Position numbers and translations under genes: made by a program. This document shows positions 26,450-33,551 of a stretch of 50,697 nt of DNA, piece by piece. The stretch is taken from contig DATMAT010000078.1 in the NCBI GenBank assembly GCA_035559815.1, positions 1 to 50,697 of the forward strand, given 5' to 3'. Below the pieces are notes generated by a model. That model saw only the letters and a program-made list of their open reading frames with translations. It did no database searches and was not told the origin of the DNA. Source of the DNA: Thermodesulfobacteriota bacterium. GTDB taxonomy: Bacteria > Desulfobacterota_D > UBA1144 > Nemesobacterales > CSP1-2. Each line of letters opens with the position of its first letter. Position 1 is the stretch's first letter.

Positions 26450-26580
26450 GCAGCAGGGTATCCCAAAATTTCCCCTCCCTTGATGGGAGGGGATTAAGGA
26501 GAGGGTGAAAACACTTTCTATCACCTTGTATCCTCCCCCAGGGGGGATAATAATGTGGTAACTGTGTAGCAAGCACGATG
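26450..26580. repeat. Compound hairpin repeat, copy 2
   Basis: Matches 15760-15905 closely at GCAGGGTATCC, then AAAATTTCCCCTCCCTTGAT and GGGAGGGGAT; the right half is more diverged (CCTCCCCCAGGGGGGATAA) and its terminal hairpin is degraded (TGTGTAGCAAGCAC). Confidence 0.65.
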
Positions 26581-26597
26581 GATTTTATTAAATTAAA

Positions 26598-27131
26598 ATG
26601 TACTCAACAAAGAAGAACATCCTAATAACCGGGTTGCCCGGCATCGGGAAAACGACGCTTATGAAAAAACTCTCAAGCGAGCTGAAGGATCTCAATCCTG
26701 TGGGTTTTTATACCGAGGAAATAAGAGAGCAAGGTGTGAGAAAGGGATTCGGGCTCATCAGCCTTGACGGCAGAAAAGGCCTTTTATCCCACATAGCTAT
26801 AAAGAGCCCTTATCAGGTGGGTAAATATAAGGTTGATATCAAAGGCTTCGAAAGTTTTCTAGATTCATTACAATTCTTCAACCTCTCGACCGGTCTCATC
26901 GTAATTGATGAAATAGGAAAGATGGAGTGTCTATCAGCTAAATTCAGAAAACTGGTAGAACAGGTCCTAGATTCTGACAAATTAGTCATTGCCACCATTG
27001 CGCTCAGGGGCGGTGGTATTATCGAGAAGATTAAGAAGAGAAGCGATGTAAAGCTTTTTGATATGACGTTGAGCAATAGGGATTCACTGCTGGATGAAAT
27101 ATTAAAAGAGGTGAAATCGGTATCGGCATGA
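26598..27131 (+). CDS. THEP1-family nucleoside-triphosphatase
   Basis: A 177-residue P-loop NTPase of the THEP1 (NTPase_1) family, known mainly from thermophiles and archaea; family members hydrolyse NTPs but their role is unclear. Walker A is GLPGIGKTT (residues 12-20) and Walker B is LIVIDEIGKME (D104, E105), with VGFYTEEIREQGVRKGF matching the conserved family segment. Its stop overlaps the start of the next gene by four bases (ATGA). The ribosome-binding site is weak. Confidence 0.9.
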   Translation: MYSTKKNILITGLPGIGKTTLMKKLSSELKDLNPVGFYTEEIREQGVRKGFGLISLDGRKGLLSHIAIKSPYQVGKYKVDIKGFESFLDSLQFFNLSTGLIVIDEIGKMECLSAKFRKLVEQVLDSDKLVIATIALRGGGIIEKIKKRSDVKLFDMTLSNRDSLLDEILKEVKSVSA

Positions 27132-28192
27132 ACTGGAGCGATACCATAACGAAAATCCCTTTTCTCATCTTCCCCCTGCTTTTACCGGGAAATGCCTATC
27201 CATGGTCGACCCACTCGTTGATTACCGACATATCCCTCTCCGGCATTAAAGGAAATCTTTCTTCCGCTAAACACAGGGAGTCCTATCCTCCGTTTGAGGA
27301 TAACTCCATTAATAAGAACTACGACCTTCTTTATGGGCATAAGTTGTTATCACCGGGTGAATTACTGGATAATGACCTCGATGAAAAAAGACCGGCGGGT
27401 GTAGAGGTCCCAAATGAGTTTCTTCCAATATTTAATCTACTGGCTATTTATTCCTCGGAGCCGGAATGGGGAATGGACAGGAATGTAGATACGGGCTTCG
27501 TTTCCGGGTTTATGGGCGGCTCGCAGGGTATGAGACATATGTATTATCCCGCTCTCTCAATCCATTTCCCTTTGTTTTTAATCCCGATGGGCAAAGCGCC
27601 GGAGAGAGCAGAGCATTATACTAAACTGGCTATCCGCGCATTCAGGGAGGGTAATCAATACTGGGGATGGAGATATGCCGCCTGGGCCCTCCATTACCTC
27701 CAGGACTTGGGCCAGCCCTACCACACCCGGCAGACCTATTATAAATTCATAGTCTTGTCCTCCCCGGTCAAAGGCACCACCAGGGTCACCAAAAACTACC
27801 ATATAGGCTTTGAGAGGTTTACTTCATTCTTGTTGACAAAAGAATTGAACGGAGAACTTCCGCCCACACTTTTAAACTCGCTTCTTGAATGCAACTCCTT
27901 GAAGATAGAAGGGAGCATAGAAGGCTTTGCCAAAAATGTAGCAAAGCTCTCTAATAAAATGTCCGGAGATACATTCACCGTATCTATCAATCTCTTCCCC
28001 GACGAGATGATGGAGCCACGGAAAGTAAGTATCGATCGGGGTGAAGCGGAGAGATTAATCCAATCCGAGAATTTCAAGAATTACCTCGAAGTTGCCTCAA
28101 ATGCCTTGTGTATTACCGGCGACATCACCAGGAAGTATGTAAGCTGGATGTGGAAGCAGTTTGAGCAGGCTAAGGACGAAAGTAAATTCTGA
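27128..28192 (+). CDS. Secreted zinc-dependent phospholipase C / S1-P1 nuclease-like protein
   Basis: A 354-residue protein with an N-terminal signal (hydrophobic residues ~11-24), giving a mature N-terminus near W26, which fits the family in which the N-terminal Trp binds zinc. Other candidate ligands fall in the family order: H29, D121, H137 (MRHMYY), then H189-x3-D193-x5-H199 (HYLQDLGQPYH) and H225-x3-E229 (YHIGFE). The spacings of the last five agree with bacterial phospholipase C (H-x3-D-x5-H, then H-x3-E), although the loop between H199 and H225 is longer. The substrate (phospholipid or nucleic acid) is open. Translationally coupled to the THEP1 gene, an odd pairing of cytoplasmic and exported products. 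Confidence 0.75.
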   Translation: MNWSDTITKIPFLIFPLLLPGNAYPWSTHSLITDISLSGIKGNLSSAKHRESYPPFEDNSINKNYDLLYGHKLLSPGELLDNDLDEKRPAGVEVPNEFLPIFNLLAIYSSEPEWGMDRNVDTGFVSGFMGGSQGMRHMYYPALSIHFPLFLIPMGKAPERAEHYTKLAIRAFREGNQYWGWRYAAWALHYLQDLGQPYHTRQTYYKFIVLSSPVKGTTRVTKNYHIGFERFTSFLLTKELNGELPPTLLNSLLECNSLKIEGSIEGFAKNVAKLSNKMSGDTFTVSINLFPDEMMEPRKVSIDRGEAERLIQSENFKNYLEVASNALCITGDITRKYVSWMWKQFEQAKDESKF

Positions 28193-28246
28193 GAAACTTT
28201 TTACTGTAAACATCACATTCAAGAGCGGCGGTGTTATCGAGAAAAT
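28190..28246 (+). pseudogene. Short THEP1-like fragment
   Basis: A frame running past the stop of the preceding gene reads EKLFTVNITFKSGGVIEKI. This aligns with DKLVIATIALRGGGIIEKI of the THEP1 protein encoded at 26598-27131 (nine or ten of nineteen identical, others conservative). It looks like the leftover of a second THEP1 copy, but the match is short. Confidence 0.35.
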
Positions 28247-28316
28247 AAATACCATCATTCCCCAAGTTACCTCATTAATACCTTCGGGCATAAGCTCTAG
28301 CTGGAAGCTGTCTTAT

Positions 28317-28344
28317 GTAGAGGCGCAAAATCTTGCGTCTCTAC
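28317..28344. repeat. GTAGAGGCGCAA...TTGCGTCTCTAC palindromic repeat
   Basis: Two 12-base arms with one mismatch around AATC. Same class of short palindrome as at 34615-34642, 33429-33456 and 10420-10448. Confidence 0.7.
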
Positions 28345-28489
28345 AATGGATGCACACTTAATCCTATCCCCAAACTTATTAATTTGGAACGTTCGGGTAT
28401 GACAAGGAGAAGTGGATAGCCGATAAAACTTGTCCCACATGTTCAAAGCGGGCAGTATTCGGGCATTGTACACGAGTTAATCAATCCTA

Positions 28490-28523
28490 ACCTTGCCCAA
28501 CTGATTTTATCACGGCATTATTT
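28490..28523. repeat. 34-bp direct repeat, left of fic
   Basis: Begins ACCTTGCCCAAC and ends CACGGCATTATTT. It is identical to 29671-29704 except for one T/C difference. The two copies bracket the fic gene with nothing else between. Confidence 0.8.
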
Positions 28524-28538
28524 TAATGGAAGCAAAGC

Positions 28539-29528
28539 CTAGGTTTTACTTCCTGGACTCCTTCGCTTCGTCTTCCCCAAGCCCAGCCTTTCATGCGTGA
28601 ACCATTCCTTGCCCTTCTTTATGGCAATGAATTTTCCCCTGTTTATAAGGGTTCTCATACTGTCGGGCGAATAGCCGAGTATTTCCGCCACTTCTTTTGC
28701 CGGCTTGAGTTGAATACTCCTTTTTGCCTCCATCACATTTATGAAGATTCGGTCGAGACTGACCTTTAAAGCTTCATTTATAATCCGCTCCATTAATTTG
28801 GTCTTCATTGATCCTAATGACTTCAAAATTTTGTTCTTATCAAAGCCTCCCCGTGTGACCTTTTGCAGTACTCTATCTCCCTCCTCCAGGGCTTTGGAAT
28901 AAACTTTTCTATTAACATCGTCTCCTTTTAAAATAATCGGAGGATAACCCCTTGATACAAAAAGGTAGTTAAGTATGATCCTTCCAGTCCTTCCGTTTCC
29001 ATCCTCAAAGGGGTGAATCGTTTCAAACAAAATGTGCTGGGTAGCAATTAATTTTATAAAATCGGCAGTATATATGTTTTCTTCAACATATTCTTTATAT
29101 AACCTCAACCACCTCTCGATATCATAGGAAACCGGTGGATTTATCTTTGCTCCTGCTACCCGGACGTCTCCCTTCCTGTAATCCCCTGAATTATTGATGC
29201 CTTCAAAAATCATCTTTTTTATCTGTTTAAACATAGATAAACTGAAAAGAAATTCTCCCGTTTTGAAGTTTTCATAAGCCATACCATAAAAGTATTTTGC
29301 CGCCCGAAAATAATTAAGAGCCTCCCTTTGGTTTTTCTTGAGTGGCACACCTTTGGCTAATACCTCTTCAAGTTCGTCCTCAGATATGAAAACACCCTCT
29401 ATCATAATCGAGTTTCGCGTTTCCTCCTTAAGGATGTATAGCCATTCCTCGTTTATTATCTCAGGCTCAGGAAGCCCGCCCAGCTCGGTTAAAAGCTCTT
29501 TCCTCTCTCCTATGAAATTGTTTCGCAT
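28539..29528 (-). CDS. Fic-domain protein (predicted adenylyltransferase)
   Basis: A 329-residue Fic protein predicted to transfer AMP (or another nucleotide moiety) from a nucleotide to a target protein hydroxyl. The catalytic motif is complete: HPFEDGNGRTGR at residues 172-183. An N-terminal inhibitory helix motif of the (S/T)xxxE(G/N) type is visible as SIMIEG (S40, E44, G45), so the enzyme should be autoinhibited, class II. The C-terminal ~60 residues (LKPAKEVAEILGYSPDSMRTLINRGKF) look like a winged-helix/excisionase-type DNA-binding domain. No toxin-antitoxin partner gene is adjacent. The gene is bracketed by 34-bp direct repeats, a sign of acquisition or duplication. Confidence 0.92.
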   Translation of the reverse strand: MRNNFIGERKELLTELGGLPEPEIINEEWLYILKEETRNSIMIEGVFISEDELEEVLAKGVPLKKNQREALNYFRAAKYFYGMAYENFKTGEFLFSLSMFKQIKKMIFEGINNSGDYRKGDVRVAGAKINPPVSYDIERWLRLYKEYVEENIYTADFIKLIATQHILFETIHPFEDGNGRTGRIILNYLFVSRGYPPIILKGDDVNRKVYSKALEEGDRVLQKVTRGGFDKNKILKSLGSMKTKLMERIINEALKVSLDRIFINVMEAKRSIQLKPAKEVAEILGYSPDSMRTLINRGKFIAIKKGKEWFTHERLGLGKTKRRSPGSKT

Positions 29529-29836
29529 AATAGTAGTTTATTTTAAATATTACGTAACATCAATGAGTTAGATGTGTTTCGTAAAACCGCTTTTTTTGAA
29601 ACGAAACAGTTTTTAGGATCCAAGGCTTTTAGTATGACTTTACTCTATCTCCTTAATTATCATTCTTCACACCTTGCCCAACCGATTTTATCACGGCATT
29701 ATTTGTTATGGAATTGGAGAAAAGATCGGCAATTTGCAGAAAAGTTAGTTTTCCTTATTCGGTAAGGGAATTGGATGGATTCCTGCTTCCGCGGGAATGA
29801 CTCTCCTATGACCTAAGCCCATCAAGGAGGTATTCA
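29529..29836. other. Interval right of fic with direct repeat and hairpins
   Basis: Contains a hairpin with arms GTTTCGT (29576) and ACGAAAC (29601), the right 34-bp direct repeat (29671-29704), and one ATTCCTGC...GCGGGAATGAC repeat at about 29774-29800. No gene is supported. Confidence 0.55.
29671..29704. repeat. 34-bp direct repeat, right of fic
   Basis: Second copy of the repeat at 28490-28523 in the same orientation, one mismatch. Confidence 0.8.
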
Positions 29837-30571
29837 ATGGCTGAAAGAGTGGCATTAGTAACCGGTGGAGCCAAGGGGATTGGGCGGGCGATAGCATTAG
29901 ATTTGGCGGACAGGGGTTGGTCCATAGCTATCTGCTACCGAACAAGTGAAAAAGAGGCAAAAGAAACTGTAGAAGCTATCCAGAAAAAAGGTACCCGTGG
30001 ACTCCGAGCAAAGTGCGATGTATCCGATTCAAGGGCTGCGGGTGACCTCGTCAAGCATGTAGAGAAAGAGTGGGGACGCATTGATGCACTAATTAACTGC
30101 GCCGGGCCTTATCACCGGGTGAACATCCTCGATGAGACGATCGAAGGCTGGCATTCCATGTTCGATAACAACCTCCATCCGGTTTTCTATCTGAGCAGGG
30201 CGGTAGCACCGGGAATGAAAGAGCGCAGGTGGGGAAGGATTATAAATTTCAGTATGGCCAATGCAGACAAGCTCTCCGCCCAATCCGACATTACTGCCCA
30301 TTATATTGCTAAAGCGGGAATACTAATTTTAACCAGGTCCTTGGCCCGCACGCTGGCGCCTTTTGGAATCACTGTAAACGCAATCTCCCCCGGTTTTATC
30401 AATTCAGGAAGCGCGCCGGAAGAAGAGCTTTCTAAAATGGTAAAGATGATTCCGGCAGGATACGTGGGGAATCTGAAAGATGCGGTGGAAGCGGCACGGT
30501 TTCTCCTTTCGGAGGAGGCGAGTTATATTAACGGTGCAAACATTCACCTGAGCGGTGGGTGGGGGTTGTAG
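29837..30571 (+). CDS. Short-chain dehydrogenase/reductase with altered active-site spacing
   Basis: A 244-residue SDR resembling FabG or FolM-type reductases. The cofactor motif TGGAKGIG lies at residues 9-16, NCAG at 87-90, and the C-terminal INGANIHLSGGWGL is typical. The active-site segment reads TAHYIAKAG: Tyr156 and Lys159 are only two residues apart instead of the canonical Y-x3-K, so one residue seems to be missing or His155 occupies the Tyr position. The candidate catalytic Ser is in INFSMANAD. Activity is therefore uncertain. The ATG follows an AAGGAGG site. The next gene is 172 bases downstream beyond a repeat. Confidence 0.85.
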   Translation: MAERVALVTGGAKGIGRAIALDLADRGWSIAICYRTSEKEAKETVEAIQKKGTRGLRAKCDVSDSRAAGDLVKHVEKEWGRIDALINCAGPYHRVNILDETIEGWHSMFDNNLHPVFYLSRAVAPGMKERRWGRIINFSMANADKLSAQSDITAHYIAKAGILILTRSLARTLAPFGITVNAISPGFINSGSAPEEELSKMVKMIPAGYVGNLKDAVEAARFLLSEEASYINGANIHLSGGWGL

Positions 30572-30743
30572 CAACCATTCAAATCCGGGCGCTCCAATTT
30601 CATCCTCTAATTGATTCATCCTTCGACTTTGCTCAGGATGAACGGATGCATAAAGAGAACGGTCTGATCATGTCGAAGCAATTATGCTCCGACGGTATAA
30701 TAATGACACTTAAATACACAAACTTTAAATTTATAGAACGACC

Positions 30744-31208
30744 ATGAGCTTACGATTTGTTGTACATGAGCACGATGCTACACACCTTCATTACGACTTC
30801 CGTCTGGAAATGGACGGGGTTCTTCGCTCCTGGGCAATTCCCAAGGGCCCTTCCATGGACCCTGCCGATAAGCGTCTGGCGGTACTGGTAAACGACCATC
30901 CGGTGGGCTACATCGATTTTGAGGGGATAATACCAAAGGGAAGGTATGGAGCAGGCCCGGTGGTTGTTTGGGATTATGGAACCTATGACCTCATCGAGAG
31001 AAAGAAGGATAAAATCGTTTTCTTCCTCAGGGGCAAAAAGCTGGAAGGAACCTTCACCTTGGTCCGGTTTAAGGGAAAGGAAAGGGAGTGGCTCCTCATA
31101 AAACAAAAAGATGAATTTGCTGTCCCCGGATGGAGGCTTAAAAGTGACCTCACCCCGGAAAAACTGGCAGGGCTTAAGGAAAGGTTACCCACTTGCGAGA
31201 CCCCGTAA
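30744..31208 (+). CDS. Stand-alone LigD-type 3'-phosphoesterase
   Basis: A 154-residue protein equivalent to the 3'-phosphoesterase domain of the bacterial NHEJ ligase LigD, which trims 3' phosphates and ribonucleotides from DNA ends. The expected active-site residues are present: H10, H16, D18 and R20 in [13 protein letters not shown], and H52 and Y56 in [15 protein letters not shown] and [17 protein letters not shown] are family hallmarks. No ligase, polymerase or Ku gene is adjacent, so it acts either alone or with partners encoded elsewhere. The ribosome-binding site is weak and the protein starts close to the catalytic motif. Confidence 0.9.
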   Translation: MSLRFVVHEHDATHLHYDFRLEMDGVLRSWAIPKGPSMDPADKRLAVLVNDHPVGYIDFEGIIPKGRYGAGPVVVWDYGTYDLIERKKDKIVFFLRGKKLEGTFTLVRFKGKEREWLLIKQKDEFAVPGWRLKSDLTPEKLAGLKERLPTCETP

Positions 31209-31368
31209 AACGAAAAAGAAACAATTACTGAAGAAAATAATTAGGAACGCAGCCTGTCCGAGCTGGTCCCCGATTTAATCCGGGAAGGATATGCTTTCCC
31301 TACAACCGTTTATCAAGTGTTTTCCCTAAACCCTAAAAACTAATCACCAAAAACTAATCACTGTCTTT

Positions 31369-32013
31369 TTAAGGGGCAAGCCTTTCTATAATCCAGCTTC
31401 CGTCTTTAACCAACCTATAGCGTAAGCGGTCATGGAGCCTATTTGGGCGGCCCTGCCAGAACTCTATTGATTCCGGCGCCAGTCTATATCCTAACCAGTA
31501 TGGCGGCCTGGGAACATCCACATCGCTATATTTCGCCTCGAGCTCTTCCATACGATTGTCCAGAACTTTCCGACTTCTTATTACCCGACTTTGCTGAGAC
31601 GCCCAGGCCCCTAGCTGGCTCCCCTTGGGTCTGGTCTTGAAATATGAATCAGCCTCCTCATCCGACACCTTCTCCACCCTTCCCTCGATCCGCACCTGCC
31701 GCTCCAGTTGAGACCACCAGAATACCAGGGCCGCCCTGGGGTTTTGACCGAGGTCCTCCCCCTTATTGCTCTCCGCATTGGTATAAAAAACAAAACCGCC
31801 CTCATCAAAGCCCTTGAGAAGCATCATCCGAGCCGACGGCTTTCCGCCCCGGTTAGCGGTAGCAAGGGTCATCGCGTTTGCATAAACCGGGTCCGCTTTC
31901 AGTGCTTCTTCAAACCACTTTTGAAATTGCCTGAAAGGATTTGAATCAAGGTCGCTTTCCCTAAGCTCCCGGAGCTTAAATTCTTTGTTAAAATCTGCCT
32001 TGGGTGTGTCCAT
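31369..32013 (-). CDS. pdxH: Pyridoxamine 5'-phosphate oxidase
   Basis: FMN-dependent oxidase that makes pyridoxal 5'-phosphate from pyridoxine or pyridoxamine phosphate using O2. The 214-residue product has the conserved N-terminal region DSNPFRQFQKWFEEAL, RMMLLKGFDEGGFVFYTN, and the C-terminal RPPYWLGYRLAPESIEFWQGRPNRLHDR that binds FMN and substrate. Length and motifs fit a functional enzyme. It is the only vitamin B6 gene here. Its O2 requirement, with the photolyase and globin, points to at least occasional aerobic life. Confidence 0.95.
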   Translation of the reverse strand: MDTPKADFNKEFKLRELRESDLDSNPFRQFQKWFEEALKADPVYANAMTLATANRGGKPSARMMLLKGFDEGGFVFYTNAESNKGEDLGQNPRAALVFWWSQLERQVRIEGRVEKVSDEEADSYFKTRPKGSQLGAWASQQSRVIRSRKVLDNRMEELEAKYSDVDVPRPPYWLGYRLAPESIEFWQGRPNRLHDRLRYRLVKDGSWIIERLAP

Positions 32014-32148
32014 GTGTTGTTCCGAGCCTCCTTCTCAAATTCCTAGAATGGATTTTTCTTCCACCAATTGGTTATCTTGGAACTTCTGAGCATCTCTGGC
32101 AATAGCCTGAACCAAATCGTTAAAAATGGCTTTATGGATTAGGATAAT

Positions 32149-33072
32149 CTACAGTTTATTTTCCGTCCTCCCCAGCAGGTACCTTAATGCCCCCTCAAGC
32201 TCTGGGTATCGAAATTTATAACCGGTGTCCAGTAATTTCTTGGGTAAGGCGCGCGTGCTGGCAAGAAGCATTTCTTCAGCCATTTCTCCGGTCAGGATAC
32301 GAAGAGCAAACTCCGGTACGGAAAGAAAGCTCGGACGTCTCAGCACCCGCGCCAGCGTCTTGGTAAACTCCCGGTTCGTAACCGGGTTAGGCGCCACCGA
32401 GTTCACCGGTCCCTTAAGATTTTCCTTGCTGATGGCATGATGAATAACACCGACCATGTCGTCTATGCTAATCCAGCTTATATATTGGTTTCCACTTCCG
32501 ATCGTTCCTCCTACTCCCAAACGGAATGGAGTGAGCATAGTCTTCAAAGCCCCGCCTTCCGGGCTTAGCACCAGGCCGATTCTAAGATTGACCACCCGAA
32601 TGCCCTTTTCCAGAGCGGGCTCACAGGCCAACTCCCACTCCCGGCACACCTCCGCCAGGAAGCCCTCGCCCGATTCGCTTTCCTCGGTGAGAATTTCGTC
32701 GCCACGGTTTCCGTAATAGCCTACGGCAGATGCGCAGACTAAAACCCTAGGCGGTTTTCCGAGTTCAGCCAAGGACCGGGAGAGAAGCCTAGTCCCTTCG
32801 ACCCGGCTTTTACGAATCCTCTTTTTTTTCTCCTGGGTCCATATTCCGGCGACGTTTTCTCCGGCCAGATGCACCACGGCCTCATGTCCCTCGAGAGCAG
32901 CCGAATCTATATTCTTCGCATTAGGATTCCAATAGGCAACCGACTCTCCGATTTTACCCCCAGAAAAATTCTTGGAACGGGTCAGACGGGTTACGCCGTG
33001 TCCGCTCTTAGTAAGAAAAGGAACTAAAGCCGACCCGACCAGTCCGGTAGACCCGGTAACCAGGATTCGCAT
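32149..33072 (-). CDS. TIGR01777-family NAD-dependent epimerase
   Basis: A 307-residue extended-SDR protein (YfcH/'SulA-like' family) of unknown substrate. The nucleotide motif TGSTGLVG is at residues 7-14; HLAGENVAGIWTQEKKKRI, SAVGYYGNRGDE and the C-terminal LLASTRALPKKLLDTGYKFRYPELEGAL are family signatures. The ATG follows GGAGG. A decayed SRPBCC gene lies directly upstream (33099-33331); the same two domains are fused in some other bacteria, so the epimerase has probably lost its partner. Confidence 0.9.
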   Translation of the reverse strand: MRILVTGSTGLVGSALVPFLTKSGHGVTRLTRSKNFSGGKIGESVAYWNPNAKNIDSAALEGHEAVVHLAGENVAGIWTQEKKKRIRKSRVEGTRLLSRSLAELGKPPRVLVCASAVGYYGNRGDEILTEESESGEGFLAEVCREWELACEPALEKGIRVVNLRIGLVLSPEGGALKTMLTPFRLGVGGTIGSGNQYISWISIDDMVGVIHHAISKENLKGPVNSVAPNPVTNREFTKTLARVLRRPSFLSVPEFALRILTGEMAEEMLLASTRALPKKLLDTGYKFRYPELEGALRYLLGRTENKL

Positions 33073-33098
33073 TTGGGAACCTCCGTAAACTTTATTGT

Positions 33099-33331
33099 TT
33101 AGATATCATCTTCGATCACTTGATGCCGGTATCTAAATAAGCTTTCGAGTTTACCCTGCACCAGGCTACCTTCTAATATCTTACCTAAAGGTCCAAAAGG
33201 TAAAGAATACTCACCAACTTTCCCCAGGGTGAATTGACAGGCTCTGAAGCACCGAGTCTTTCACGCCAACGATAAAAAACCTCTTCGACAGAGGCTTCAA
33301 TGCCTGTGCGGAGACCAGACGTTCCCAATTC
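33099..33331 (-). pseudogene. Internally deleted SRPBCC-domain gene remnant
   Basis: Read on the minus strand, the first part in one frame gives IEASVEEVFYRWRERLGA then SPWGKL, resembling the N-terminus of SRPBCC proteins associated with TIGR01777 epimerases. The second part in another frame gives YSLPFGPLGKILEG...FRYRHQVIEDD and a stop at 33099, matching the C-terminus of the same family. The roughly 80-residue middle is missing and the frames do not agree, so it is a pseudogene. It ends 27 bases before the epimerase start, as expected for an old operon. Confidence 0.55.
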
Positions 33332-33428
33332 ATGGTATTTTCACAGTGTTTAAATTAGCTATGGAATTTTGTTACCGAGCTAGCTGATATCCGCTACCCA
33401 GACATTAACCGAGGGAGGCAAACGAGTT

Positions 33429-33456
33429 GTGGGGAACGCACATGTGCGTTCCCTAC
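33429..33456. repeat. Palindromic repeat
   Basis: A perfect dyad GGGAACGCACA/TGTGCGTTCCC (33432-33453) extended to GT...AC ends with one mismatch. Lies 95 bases beyond the LLM flavoprotein stop. The remainder of 33332-33551 shows no gene. Confidence 0.7.
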
Positions 33457-33551
33457 CTGTAGGAAATTTTAGCAACTTAACTCCCATTCAGAGAGGTACT
33501 TCAATACGTCCATACCGTAATAAAGATTACTTTCGGGATGTTATGTTTAAC

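Larger units (their letters stand above)
26203..26597. other. Interval with a possible promoter and a compound repeat
   Basis: Holds a possible promoter for the esterase (26275-26305) and copy 2 of the compound hairpin repeat (26450-26580). No gene seen. Confidence 0.5.
28193..28538. other. Interval between the phospholipase-like gene and fic
   Basis: Contains the THEP1-like fragment, a palindrome at 28317-28344, a minus-strand member of the hairpin family at about 28348-28403, and the left 34-bp direct repeat (28490-28523). Confidence 0.55.

Noticed and set aside
29574-29765. 63-codon plus-strand frame between fic and the SDR gene
   Set aside because: No ribosome-binding site; it spans a hairpin and the 34-bp direct repeat, so coding is unlikely.
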